Below the pieces are notes generated by a model. The model was not told the DNA's origin and did not search any database. It saw only the letters and a list, made by a program, of their open reading frames with translations. From the NCBI GenBank assembly GCA_018881555.1, contig JACAXG010000108.1, positions 2,863,299-2,927,298 of the forward strand: 64,000 nucleotides of DNA. The letters are read 5' to 3'. This DNA is from Amblyornis subalaris. Taxonomy: Eukaryota; Chordata; Aves; Passeriformes; Ptilonorhynchidae. This document shows positions 26,501 to 39,340 of the stretch, one piece after another (positions within the stretch are counted from its first letter, which is position 1; each line of letters begins with the position of its first letter). The position numbers were made by a program, and so were the translations under genes.

Positions 26501-27959
26501 AAGTAACAGACTGAGCTTGTGCAAAGGAAAAGCATCTGAAGTGATGCACCAGATGGGTTACAGGAGCCCTCCCTTCACAAAACAAGGTCAGGTGTTTGCA
26601 TACAAATTCAATTTGTCCTTCCAGAACACTCAGTGGTGTTTCAGATTCATCTTTCAGACTCCTGCTGTCTTAGTGCTATATATGCACACATACACATCTG
26701 TACATATATATATATATACACACACAAGTACCTGTACACACACTTACCCATATCTCATATATGGGTATATGTGAAACACTGCAAGAGAAAGGGAAATCAA
26801 TTTTCTTCTCAATCAAGGAGAAGGCTGCAATTTCCACAATAAAAATAACAACAATGCTGATCAACAGTCACTTGCAAAGTGGACAGCAGGCTATGAGAGC
26901 TAAAGTTTGCTGCTTCCCTGCTACATTTTTGAGTCAGCTGTTTGCTGCTTTTTTTCTCCTTTCCACCTTTGCACAATGCATCTTTTGCTGGCACTGAGTG
27001 GGGTCAAACTGGTGGCTGTGCATGGAAGTGGTAGTGACACATCCCATCCTCAGCAGCATCTGCTCACTGTTTCACCGTGGAAAGGACACAGCCCTGCGGA
27101 GGCAAGCCTGATCCATCTCGGCCATGGATTTAATCTATGTCTTTTGCTAAGCCTTCAGAGACTGGCAGCTCATCTAAGTTGTCTACCACCTCTCTGGAGT
27201 CATCCTGTCATCTGGAACCTTCGGGATTCAAGATGGTGTTCCGTGTATAGGATCTTAGAGTATCTGGGGCTGCATCTCTTTGCTCCATCCTAGAACCGGT
27301 TTATCCATGATGTTTTTAGATGACCTACTATAGTCCCGGTATATTCATAATTTTCTACAAATTTGAGACATACTCAAGAGGCAAGACNGATCACAACAAA
27401 TAAATAAATGCTCAAATGAGCCCACATAGGTTAACTAATATAGATTTCCTTTCAAAAACAGATTAATGAAGCAACAGCTTGTATTATTACTAAATTGTTG
27501 GTAACCAGTGGCAACCCACAAAACTGAATCATGAATGAGTAACCCAAAACATCTCATTGAAGGCTGAACATGCTTGCATGCAGGAAAACTTTTAAGACAA
27601 CACCTCACAGCGGCACTTCCGAAAACAGTCTCCAATGCGAACTCTCGCCAGTAACTTTCAAGCAGCCAGTGGCTTGTTGAATCTTTAAATAAAGGAAAAA
27701 AAAGGCCCAAGCAACCACCTGTTANGCACACAGAAATGTGGGATAAAATACACCTTCTTGCTGGCACTCACAGCTCTGAGGGGACGGGTGCAGCTGGGCC
27801 TCATTTCTGATCACTCCCGATTCAGCGCAATCAGTTTGGTCATGTTCAAAAAGAACTTTCGCACGAGCAGTGTGGTTTACTGACACCACAGCTCTGGCTG
27901 AATTCAACAAGAACTTCCACAGCCCAGATTCACAAATAGCGTGGTTTTTTGAAGCAAAG
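23511..27959. other. Intergenic block without recognisable genes
   Basis: Unique-looking sequence of mixed composition with many N calls. Open frames at about 24.0-26.5 kb occur on both strands and overlap each other, contain N-interrupted codons and show no known domain. Apart from a short AAT repeat near 23740 and the 26.7 kb microsatellite, I see no structure. Confidence 0.5.
26702..26766. repeat. (TA)n/(CA)n microsatellite with short hairpin
   Basis: Alternating TA then CA dinucleotides occupy 26702-26744. An inverted repeat follows: ACCCATAT at 26746-26753 and ATATGGGT at 26759-26766, separated by five bases. It is simple-sequence DNA, and open frames across it are artefacts. Confidence 0.8.
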
Positions 27960-28358
27960 GGAAAGCAGGCCAAGATTGCTGGTGATAAATACACTGCAGA
28001 GAGTGAATATTTGTCTGGACAGAAGGTATAAAGATTTATTAGATATAGACATGAAAATATTTCTGGGTCTGTTCCAATGCAGTTGGAGGCACAAATCTCA
28101 CCTAAAAGTATCCCTTTGTGGGAGGAAGAGAGACCAAGTCTGTCGACTCATCCCAAGCAAGCAGAGGTGTTTTTCTCCTGCTTTTTTTCTTCCTTTTTTC
28201 TCCTCTCTTTTGATTTGCTGTGAAGCCCCCCTTCTTTTATACAATAATTTTTGGTCCTTCCCCAAGAGAAGGGCGATCGTAGGTTGGGTGTTGGTGGCTG
28301 TGATTATACACGTTCTCTCTCCTCTTCATTTGCATTCTAAGGGGTGTGAAAGTTAACA
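27960..28358 (-). mobile_element. Solo LTR, probably ERVL-type, minus orientation
   Basis: Read on the minus strand, there is a start at TGTTAACTTTCAC (28358 inward), a TATA box (TTGTATAAAAGAAG, about 28233-28246), a purine-rich leader, then AATAAA at about 28035-28040. A U5-like region follows, ending near 27960-27980. The order and spacing (TATA to AATAAA about 200 bases) are those of an LTR. No internal retroviral genes adjoin, and no matching target duplication was found, so the outer limits are approximate. Confidence 0.6.
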
Positions 28359-31300
28359 TGCAAGCAACATTTTAATGAGGATCTTGGTCACTTTTGGTCA
28401 GAATTTATGGTTGACACAAAAGGTAAAACAATGGCTTTGGTTCACCCCAGACATCATTTCGTTGTTAGCCCTTCCTCAAGACAGGTGCAGGATCAGCAGG
28501 AAGATCTGTTCACGTTTTTCTCAATCATCAATTCCTCACCGACTTCAACCAACTCCGTAGCAAGTGTGACAATCCACCACACCTCTCTTTTCCTGCTGCC
28601 CTCGAAGAAAGGAACCTGTTGGCATTCACTTGGCACACAGCAGCAATCTTTTTATGTTTGCTAAGAGCACTTTTCATCACAAAATAACATTTAAACACAT
28701 AGAACTACGGCTGCAGGAAAACGTTCATTTCAAGGACTTTTTAAAATTGAGAAAATAGAAAGCGAAACCCTCTCGCAATCACAGAATATTTCACACTGAC
28801 CTTTTTGAGATGCAACAGAGGGTACTTTATTTTGAAATTATTTGTAAAATATTTGTTGCTGATCCAACTGCAGTTCGGCTGGTGAGAGCACATCTTGAGT
28901 TTTCTAACTGACTCTGTTTGACAGATCCAAACTGAAATTGTTAAAAACGTATTGTTTATTTTTGAGAGAACAGCCAAAGCTCAATATTTTCCCAGTTTGA
29001 GCCAGAAAGAACTGTTCAGATTGCAATATTACCTCTCAGATAGGAAGTCCCATGCACAGATCTTTACATTTCATTTTTCTATTGAGAAATTCTCCATGGC
29101 CCTGTGTTAGCTGCCCTGAGCCCCCTTGCACTGAGAAACCTGTCCTTGGAAGCACAGACTCCTCTTTTTCTGCAGTGAAGACCAGGAAAGAAAGAGCAGC
29201 AGGTCAGCAGAAGATGTAAAGGGAGAATTGGGCTACTTCCAACCCAAACCTCATCCTGACACCACTTAGAAACAGTGTGAGAGGAAGGCACTGAGAAGGT
29301 GTCCCGTGCCAGGATTTGGCCTCTGCTGCCTCAGTCTCCAGAAATATTTACTTCTGCCTTGGGAAAGACTCCCCACTGTGTGCCATGGCAGAGCCTCTTT
29401 ACTTGCCATCATACGCCTTCCACAAATTTCCCCCACGCTGAAGACTCCCCGAGTTTGAAGGGGAGGACCCAGCCCTGCCAGCAGGTCCATGAGAGCGATC
29501 CGTATGGGAAAAAGGAGCAGCATTATCAAGATTCTCGCTTTTGTTTCCTATGACCTGTGCTGTAGTCCTTCCTGAGTCCCATGCCCGCTGCATTTTCACA
29601 TTTCTCTTCCTGCCACACACGCCTGGGCCTTCTCATTCCAGCCATTTCTGCAGGTCAAAGTTGCCTCTGCAGCACTGCCATTGCCTGGAGATTAGTGGGA
29701 GCAGCTGGTTAGGAGCCCATTCCTAAATTCCCAAGCCACGGTGTCTTGAGGAAGACACTGATGTGCCATCATCACTTGTCATCTTCAAGCAATTGTCAGC
29801 TGGGAGGCAGCTTGGGAATGTTCAGTTAGCTGAAGGTACCCTGTGTGTGCTTCTGCTCTGCCCTTCATTTAGTCCAGCATCAAAACATAATAAAGAGGCA
29901 TTTGGGAGGGACTCAGGGGAGAGTGTGAGAGGTCAGAGTGGAGTGTCTTCCAAAAACTGAGCTGCAGGCTGAAGGCCATGGCCCAGAGCATCATTTAAGG
30001 TTGCATTCCTGTTTTCTTTGGCAGGGGAGTTCTCTTGAAAATGGATTTCCTGTTATTTTCACTTCCTCTCATATCCATCAACACAAATTATCTTTTCTTC
30101 AGTCTTTCTTGGCTTTCCTCACCACAGACACTGTTGGTCAGCTTATTCATCTGGAATCTGGCATTTGCTAACTGATCTGATTACAGTAATTACTAATTAT
30201 TTGTATTACTACAACCCTGATGTTATACGCACCATGGGAATATAATTTAATTACAGAATAATATCAATCAGATGCATAAATTAAAATGTTCACATTTTAA
30301 TATGAACCAATTTTCTACTTTCAGCTGTATGATCTGCCAGTCTTGGAGGAGAAAAAAAGCTCTTTCTCCAGCCTATGGAGAATGGGGAATTCTCCAAAAT
30401 CAGGTGGAGGGGCTCACAGTTGAATGAATGGGACTCAGATTTCCCAGGTGTGGTTACCCTCAAGAAGAATTCTTTCTGGAAGGATTTTTAACCAGAAAAG
30501 TTGTGACTGAACACCATCTTAAGTTCTACAGTGCNTAGAACTAACAAAAGCAAATGTTCTGTTTTGAAAGAAACACCTTTTTGACCTCCTGTGTAGACCA
30601 GCAGAGGAAAAAATGGGGAAAAAATTCAGCTCAGACACAATATTAGGTTTCAATTGTGAGCTGGTGATTGTGTTGCCTGTTTTGGCATGTCTTACAGCAA
30701 AAAAAGGTGTTAAAATTAAAACTGGCATTCAAGTCTTTCTATAAATGATTTTTGGCTTATTTAGATTCCATAAAAACCAGAAATGGTATTGGACATAAAT
30801 GCTTCCCGTTACAGGCTGCCCAGCAGAAGTGGCCCAATTTTGCTTACGTCTTGAGCCAGATGGTTTCTGTGGGAGCCACACATCACCTCTGAAACACCAA
30901 ACACCAGCCACCCCACAAATCATGCACACACCCCTTCCAACCAAAACTGGGCAAGGCCAGAAGCCTTTTCCCAGAGTTCCTCACAGGTGGCTCATGAGCA
31001 CACTCAGAAGACACCTTTTTGCAGAAGTTTTTGACGATCAAACTCCAGGCAGGCACTGTTCTCTATAAGCTCTAAATCTCCCCTGGCAATCCTCTTTTTT
31101 CTTGAGGTCCCAGACTTGAGCTCCCCCAAGGTTTAAGTGTTCTATCCCAACCCCATTGAGGTTCAGTACTGCAGCCATAGCTGGGGGCCATGAAAAAGTT
31201 CCCAGTGGTATGGGAACACCTCCTTGGGCAGGGCTGCTCTTCTTGGCTTTGCATTGTAACCCAGGCGTGGGGCATGATGGCCAAGCAGCCACCACCCGCA

Positions 31301-34300
31301 GGTGAATGAGGCAGCTCGGTGGTTCCCTTCCTAACCACAGTTTTTCTGGACAAAGCAACAACTAAAGCATATTCCCAGCTCCTCCCGGGAATGGAGCAGC
31401 CTTTGCCACGCTCTGGCCCCATCTGCACCCAGTCTGCTGTGAAATGGTGAAACTCACCCTTTCTGAAGGACTTCCAGCAAATGCTGAGGGACTTCTCAAC
31501 TCTGCATAAGCATATGAATGCCAGTTTACTGTTATTGGACACTGCACTGTTTGTGTTTATCGATGGAAGGGGCTGTGGAACAGTACCAGGTAATGAATAT
31601 ATTGAACAGGGCAGAAGATATATCTTGAATGTGTAACTAGATCCTGCCTTGACTTCAATTTTTCTGCACGATCGTGGGTGTGCTGTATGCATTCACCGCA
31701 CACAATAGAACCAAACCCAAGAGCTGTCTGTTTGCAACACTTGCTGCCCCTGGAGAATTCAAAAATTGAGTGAAAGGAAATGTACTTCTGTTTGTAGAAT
31801 GTCTGCTGAGTCCTTATGAATTTCAAACACCCAGCCACAGGCAGGAACTGAAACACCAGCATCTCCTGCCTCTTTCTATACCTCACTCCTTTCTTCAGAA
31901 TTCATTATTTTCTTTCTTTGTTTGTTTTTTTTATTTTCTCCACTGTTGCTGATGTGGCTTGCATCAACAAAAAAGCTTTGAATGCACCAGGATGGAGCTT
32001 GGATAGCTAAACACTCAAACCATGAAACTGGGATGCAAGTGCCTGGTGAGAAATAGTTTCAACCATGATATCTTTTTTCCTTTGGTTTTCACTTTTTGGG
32101 TTTGTTTGGTTTGGGTTTGGGTTTTTTAATAAGTTTTTAGTCCTTTGGAAAAAAATTGGTCCCCCTGCTCTGAAAACAGAATATTCCATGAGCAGTTTCC
32201 ACTTAGCTGGAAAGGCGTTTACCNCTGAGCAGTGTCTGTCCTACTCATCCAGAGCCCTCACAGCCGAGATTTTTCCTGCTGTCCTTGGGTTCCATGAGCC
32301 ACTCAACCACAGCAGGACAGAAGAGGATCCATTGCCACCATCTCTCATTGACTTCTGGATGGAGGACAAGCAGAGCCTTCCCTCCTGTGAGACAGAGGTG
32401 GGGAGAAGCTGATTTATAGGAGCAATACATGCCAATATGACAGAAACAGGAAACATCAATTTGCCTGTGGGCTTGGATCTGGTCACTGAAGAACCCAATA
32501 TACCAATATTTAGGAAAAAAAACCCAAACAAACAAGCAAGGAAACATAGAGAAGGCCATGTAGTAATGCAACTCCAGGATTTTTAAGTAAAGTACCTGGT
32601 ACCAGACACAGATAGAGGTGTCTTACTCTTCAGCCACCAACTCTGTGTGGAAAACTGCAGGGAGCTTCTGAGCCTCCTTATATGCTGCAAATTCCGAAAC
32701 TAAAACAGCCCACACTTGCAGAGGACTTTGAAATGTTCATTCCCATTCACTTGTGCTAAGTGTTTTTACTCTTTAAGATAATGGCTACTCATCCCAACAT
32801 TATTTTGTAAAAATCCAGGCATGGGAGTCAATCTTCTTATCACCTAGGATACAAAAGTTTTGTTTGAATATAAGGCTACAGAGAAATTAGCTTATCCTCT
32901 TGAAATAGTCATGCTTTCTGTGTATACATGTATGTATATATTTATGTATTTTTAGCCAATGAAACAATAAGTGTAGTTTAAAACTTCAGCTAACAGAATT
33001 ATTTGGTTTTATAGAGAAACAGAGGTTTTAAGCCCCTGCTAATTAGCACGATTCTGATGGAGCAGTTTAAACTGGCTGAAAACCTAGCCCAAAAAGTTGC
33101 ATTGAATTCTCTAACTCAATTTCAAACTACAAACTGGACTCCCTTGGTTAGTTTTTAATTCTATGTTTAAATGCTAAAGGAGTATTAAGGACTCATGTTT
33201 TTCAAAACTTGTGGCTGCAAAAGTTCCTGAGACAAGGAGGTTAGATTTTATCTTGATTCTGTCAAGATAAGGGTAGAAAAAATAAAAAGACACAGGGAAA
33301 TGAAGTTATTGAGGATAAAGCTTGAAGTGAAGACGAATGGACAGCAGATGCCAAGTAAGATAAGCAGAGTATGACAAAGGAATGGTGAAGTTACCTTCTA
33401 AAGACTGCTTAAATTTGAAAAAAAGAAGTTTTGTCATCCTTATCTATTTCTTCTCATACCACACACAGTTACACCTCTGTCACAATTCCTGTAATGAAGA
33501 GCAGCCAGGTGTCTGATTGCTGTGGGGATTTACTGTTGCAGGTCCCTTCCCAGCAGTTTTTTTAGCACTGAGAGTCATAAGAAGTCCTCCAAGAGCCTAC
33601 CCGGATGAGGTGCTTAGTTGGGCTGCAAACCTTCTTGCAGACACTTCCAGAAGTTTGTCACAACCTCCTTTGACACTCTGAGGCTCCACTCTTCAGCCTC
33701 AGAAACCTGGACAAGGCAGATTCCCAAAGTCACTCAGACTGTGCTGTAAAACCTTACAGAGTTTTCCTCCTCTGCTTTACTACTCTTATGCAACACATAA
33801 GCAAACACGCTATGAAAATTTCCAGCCAAACTCATTCTGCTATAAAAAACCCCAATAAAATAGACTGTTAACACATTCATATTCTCCAACCTTCCTTTGA
33901 GGCCTCCTGTAGGAGGCAGAGCCTCTCCATTTACTGTGTTTCCACCTCTGTAACTCGGCTGGACCTCAGCACTGAGGTGTGACCCAGCCCACCTGAGCAA
34001 GACACACCTGAATTTGAACAGCAAAAGCACTTGAGTCCAGTCTCCAGCACAGCACTGCTGCAAGATATTGCCCTCTAATGTCTCCTCTGCTCTGAGCCTT
34101 TCTCCCTCCCTAGGCTGAGTATCTGGAAATTCTGGTAGCCCACTAGCAATGAGAAAGGGTTATAACATGCAAGACCACTCCACTAATTAAGTTGAGTAAA
34201 AACTGACCTCCTTTTGAAAAAAAAAACCCTGAAATTACACCGAGTATAAAGTTGTATTTAAGGCCTTGGTTCCCACCAAAGCGAGCACCTTCATCTGGAT

Positions 34301-34690
34301 TTTTCTGGTTCGCCCAGTCCAGGAGACTAAGGGCAGCTATGAACTGTCCCTCATTAAGGAAGAGAAAGAGCATTTCCTGGTGTTCTTCCTGATTTCTAGC
34401 GTTTTGGTTGGAGGTGCCCTGTGGGTCATTAACATCAGGATGGCTCATTCTTGCAGCTGGAGGACACTGTCCTTCAAGACCCATCACCTTCACCTAAGCT
34501 ACTTTGCCCTTCCAATTGCTTCCCATGGGATCCCTTCCTCCCCTGCTCTGAGGCCCAGCTGGGACTCTGGTTTCTGAGAAATTCCTCCTTGTGTCTTCCC
34601 AGAGCAGTAGAACCCAGCACAGCATAGTAAAGAACAGGTGAGTAACAATTTGACAAATTTGTAAAGCCACAAGCAGAGTGAAAGGGATAA
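28359..34690. other. Intergenic block without recognisable genes
   Basis: No feature beyond the AT-rich cluster at 30.2 kb was recognised. The longest open frame in the window (206 codons, minus strand, 31072-31692) lies here. It has no signal, domain or composition pattern that suggests a protein. One longest frame of this size is expected by chance in 64 kb. Confidence 0.5.
30165..30315. other. AT-rich cluster of homeodomain-type sites and a hairpin (candidate conserved non-coding element)
   Basis: Several TAATTA/ATTA-type cores occur in 150 bases (for example 'cagtaattactaattatt' and 'ataatttaattac'). There is a perfect inverted repeat with 8-base arms TTAAAATG (30281-30288) and CATTTTAA (30293-30300). 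Density and context resemble developmental enhancers, but conservation was not testable here. Confidence 0.3.
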
Positions 34691-34699
34691 ATAACATCA

Positions 34700-35340
34700 A
34701 TCCAGGACAACGCTGTAGAAATCTCCATACAGGATCTATTCCCTGAGGAATTAAAGGGAATACAAGGCAAACCAATAGGTTTTCATGGAAAATAGGCCTT
34801 GTCAAACAAACCTGATTTCACTCTGTGATGAGATTACAAATTTTGTTGATAAAGGGTACTGTCCAGATGTAATAGGCTTAGATCTTCAGAGAGCTTTTGA
34901 CTCANTATGAAATGATATTTGGGTTTAAAATGCTGTACTATATAGCATCAATAAAGCATGAACTAAACAGATTAAGAACTGCCTACCTGACAAATATTGA
35001 GAAGAAACCAGCCAGGGTAAACCAGCACAGCCCTGGTGAGGTGGCATGAGGAGCAGGACTATGCCCAGAATTCTTTGCTGCTTTCAGCTGTGCTCTGGGA
35101 GTTGATGCAGATAAAATTGGCAAATGAAGCAAATACCAGCAGCTCCGTAGAGACTGATAACATGAGGCTGTGATACCAAGATATCTGGGTCACTGAGGGT
35201 GGGGGGGTCAGAATTGGTTTGAATATGCCTAGTTGTGTGTCTAGCTAGGAGAAACTCATGGAACAGGCACTGTACCCCAAAATGGGAGCTGCAATGGCCG
35301 CAGGATTGAATGTGACCTCACAGCACGAGGATGGGCAAAG
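34700..35340 (+). mobile_element. Ancient CR1-clade LINE fragment, reverse-transcriptase region
   Basis: From 34800 a frame of about 34 codons reads like the CR1/L3 ORF2 reverse transcriptase. It starts CQTNLISLCDEITNFVDKG and leads to the motif A block DVIGLDLQRAFD (to 34901), which matches the family's DVVYLDFSKAFD with the catalytic Asp kept. Beyond 34904 the frame breaks at an N and indels. Later DNA still echoes the template ('cagataaaattggcaaatga' near 35110, where the family has 'gcagatgacac' and 'aaattgg'). It is old, inactive and 5'- and 3'-truncated. Confidence 0.72.
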
Positions 35341-38300
35341 AGGCAAAATCCTTGTCTACCAACTGACTGCACGTGGCTGACTCTTCATGCTGTGATGAGG
35401 AGACCAGTCCTGGGATAAAATGCAGTCTTCTGGCATCTGGAGATCAAAAAAGCATGGAAATGTCAAAGACAGAGAGGAAAATGCTGCCTAAACGATCTAG
35501 ACCAGACCNAGCCCCTCACACACAGCTCCTTGCCACAGGTAGGGCAGGTGGGAAAGACATCAGCTGAAGTGACATTCAAGACTTAGCAGTGCACTCTGAC
35601 ACTCCTGGGAATAATGGGCNGTGCTACCTCTAATTTACAGCTTCCTAACCACGGTAATTTGCAATTTTCCCCAAATGAGATATTTGCATATAAATTGTCT
35701 GCTANCAGTTGCAAGGTGGGCAGTATCTGTCCTGAAAAATAGCATCAGCCCCTATTGGGAACACTAAAAGACAGCCTTGCAATCTCACCTGGGCATTTAA
35801 GGGGCTTAACCAACCAAAAATGGCAGTTCTTTTTTTTTTTTTTAAGAAAAGCAGCAAGAATCTGCCANAGTTGTCTTTTAACCACATGGAGCTTGCCAAG
35901 GTGAGTTCTGCAGTGCTATCTTAAGACAGCTAGACAGCAGTACTTTGAAGATTTTGTGGTTTTTTNCTTTTGTTGCTTTTTTTAAGGAAAAGGGGGAAAA
36001 AAGCCTAGGNAAAAAAAAGAAATACAGTAAAGAAAGAGAAGGAAAAGAGCAACCTACAGCCCTTCACTAAGAGANCTGCATCTGCTTGATAAAAGAGCTT
36101 TCTGGANGATGCAAGGCAGCTCATCTCGTACAAGTCCCATGATCTGTGTCATTCCCCTGAGCCAGCTGGTCCCCCAGGAACCTGCAGGTCATCAGGGCAG
36201 TAACACTGCAGTCCTTCTTTCACCAACAGATGCAACACATATGCAGCAAACAAATCCAAATGAGCTCTCCAGCAGCACAAGCAACTCCCTCTGCAAACTG
36301 CCCCCAACTCCCAAGATGACTTGGAGCAGCCCAAAGGAGGCTGCAATAAAACCAGTGCTTGTGAAAGGAAAAATAGGCACCATATAGGCAAGCAGCTCCT
36401 TCTTCAAACATTTGAGAATTAACCTTCTTGTCACAGAGCTGGACAAGAGAAACGGTGAAGGAGCAGAAGAAATTTAGCANGGAGAAGACCATGCCCACTT
36501 TATGTCAGCTCTTTTAACATCACAACCAGGGCCATGGAATGTTTCTTGTTTGGCCTTTTCTCATCAGCTGCCTGTTTGGCATCAAGCTGTCTCCTATTTG
36601 TGTCATTTCCCTCTCCAGCACCCACACTGCTGTCAGCATTACTTTATGCAGGCCATGCTTTCCAGCAGACACCGACAAGAGTTTGTGTCTCCGGGAAGGA
36701 TAAACTGCAGTGGGCTGTGCAGAAACAAACATGTTCCCTGCCCTACAGTAACTATCAGGCATCACCTCTTCATTACAATCATTTCTGGTGAACAACANCT
36801 CACCGCACTGGGGGCATGTGTAGAAAATCTCCGTCATGTGGGAGGTGAAGAGGTTTTATTAAAAAACATTAGGAAGGCTCTAACGATCTTACACCACTCC
36901 ACATGTCTCACAGACTGGCATACTCTCCTTTTACCTGCCCTAGGAGNGCAAAACTTGTCCTAGCACCCAAGGGCTGGAAGATTCAGGAGGGAATTTCATC
37001 AGGACTGGGAAGGTAACTGTTCGTCAGGTGGGTGGGAGCTGCCAGAAATCGAATCCTAAACCACATGGTGGGGGAAAGCTGTCCNGGATGTTTTTCCCGC
37101 ATATGGTTTGAAACGGCAGCTGAATAGTGGGATTTCACAAGCTAAACCTGCATGCTTTTAACCTGAAGCATTCCTTGGTTGAAAGCTTATTTTTCTTTTC
37201 CCACACTTGTCACGAGAACAAACAGCTGCCCTACAGCCAGCCCTTTGCAGCTCTGAAACTCATGGCACAGGCTTTCCTTCAGAAACCTAAAATGTACTGC
37301 TCACAACACTAAAACTAAATGTTGTCCTCTGTTTCCAAAATGCTGATTAAAAATCCATCACAATGTTTACAGTAGAAATTTTGAACATAATTATCACTGT
37401 AACCCAGGTCTCTTCTTATTTTAATAATTTCTTGCTCAGTTTAAAAACGTACAACTTTTGATATACTTAAAAGGCAGCAACAGTAGACTCTCATGCAGGC
37501 TGGGATCATTTTTTTGAGCTCTGAAAAAGAAAAGAACCTGAAAACATGATAAATAACTCTGAATTCCAATAGCTTTTTAACGTACACTTCTCTTGCAAGT
37601 AGATTGCATTCATGAAACATGAACAAATGCACACATCAAAATATGCATACTTCAGTTACAGAGATTGAGCTTGATGACTTGTGAAAAGACCCCTCAAGAC
37701 TTCCCCGGGTGTTTGTCAGTCTACTAGCCTGAGAGTCAGTCCAAAGATTCATTCTGAAATTGCTTTATAGGATTCTCATAGAAACAAAGAAAGTTGTGTG
37801 CTAATTAAGTGTTTTTATCCCTCTGAACATCAGGTACAACTCGAAGCAGCTGCACTGCAGAGTTTTCCCCTGCAATGGCCCACTAACACCTCCTGAAGGC
37901 TCCAGATGGAGCCAAGCTGGAAAATGTATTTCTGCCGTTTGTGTTCTTAGCTGGCTGGGGTGGCAGGGGCTATGCAGAACTGTGGAGTGCATAAACCTGA
38001 GTGATGCTCACCTGCAAGCACAAAGAGCTGCAACTGCTCCCAAGCCATCCCAGACAGATTTCCCCTGCCAGAAACAAGCAGGATCCCCATAGGTCAGGGT
38101 TGTTATTAATAACGTGGAGAAGTCTCATTGCACACCGTAAGTGCTCATCTGACCATGATAAAGACAGTGATGAGAGGAAGCACGGAGACTTCTCGGCTCA
38201 GTGTGAGTGCTGCACTTTAAATCACAGAACAAATTAAATTCCAAGAGAAAAATGCTATAAGGCACTTGGCCAGGGTGCCCGAGCNGGAGAGTTATTTACA

Positions 38301-39240
38301 GTTTCTTTCTTTCAAGAGCAAGTTTCCTGAGTAAAGCTAAAGCAAATATTCATTGGGGAATCTAATTTGTAGTAGACATTGAATGCGAAAAAAAACGGAA
38401 GGCAGAGGAGAGGAGATCAGACATCCTAGAAAGAGATATCTTCATCCACATTTAAATTATTGACCCACAGTCTTCCGAATAAACGCTCAAGAAAAATGTA
38501 CAACAGTTCAAAGTAGGAAACTGGGACATGCAGGATGCATGCCCCCCTTGTAATACTCTGTCCCCAGCCAACACACTGCATTAGTGCACAGAAACTGAAG
38601 ATGAAATCTTTCAAAACTGGTATCTCCCTGTTAAAACTCAAGATAAGTCCAGATGAGTTTGGATTTTACCATCAAAGCAAAATTGAGTCAAAATACCATG
38701 TAAAAATGGCATAAATTACTCTCCACAAACAGGACTGCTATCTCATGACCAAATCTGTATTTCTCAGGCTTTTTTTTTTTTTGTAAGTCCATGTTTTCAA
38801 TTCTACTAAGTCCAAGACAAAAATTTTCTGTTCTTCTAGGTAAGCACCTAACTTCCACTGGAAACACAAACAAAAATTTGACCTGAAGGACTCAAAAAAA
38901 AAAAAAAAAAAAGGAAGAAATATTAGAAATGCAAACTTTCAGGTGTGGAAACTGTTTGAGCTGACTTCATTTCCTGAATCCCAACAAGCAGAAAGTCAGG
39001 CAGCAGTGCATGGATAACCAAGGTAGTTTTATGTTGGCAATGCAGCCCCACCACGTATTTTACCTGTTTGTTCATTAAATTGATCTTGGTTTGCTTTGGC
39101 ACTTGGGCAAAAAAAGGTTGAGATCCTTAAAGAAGGTCGAGCCAGTTGCTTGGGTTAATCCAGCAAATACAAGTGGCAGTCTCAGAATGAAAACATACAA
39201 GCATGTTAAAATAGCAACACAGCCTCGGATGACTCACACT
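35341..39240. other. Intergenic block without recognisable genes
   Basis: Contains a T14 run (35830-35843), a T13 run (38770-38782) and an A19 run (38894-38912). The last two form a potential T/A foldback about 110 bases apart. No coding or RNA gene was recognised. Confidence 0.5.
38894..38912. repeat. A19 homopolymer
   Basis: An uninterrupted A run, the longest in the window, begins after 'gactc'. A T13 run lies just upstream at 38770-38782 and could pair with it. No retroposed parent is recognisable between them. Confidence 0.85.
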
Positions 39241-39249
39241 CATTGAATT

Positions 39250-39340
39250 TTNGAACAATTTGCGTTGGAGTGGACATCCAGAGGTCAGTCAGCCTGTCCA
39301 TCCGCTCAAAACATGTCCAGTCAGATCAAGGGATGCTTGT
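39250..39340 (-). mobile_element. Degenerate CR1 fragment
   Basis: Reads as a minus-oriented CR1 3' region. 'gttggagtggacatccagag' and 'gtcagtcagcctgtccatc' sit where CR1 has 'ggttggaaaggacctctggag' and 'gtcatctagtccaac', followed by 'cgctcaaaacatgtccagtc' and 'agatcaagg' for the 'ctcaaagcagggtc ... agatcaggt' block. Diverged and short. Confidence 0.55.

Noticed and set aside
31072..31692. Longest open frame in the window (206 codons, minus strand)
   Set aside because: No known domain, signal or compositional bias. A single frame of this size is expected by chance in 64 kb read on six frames.
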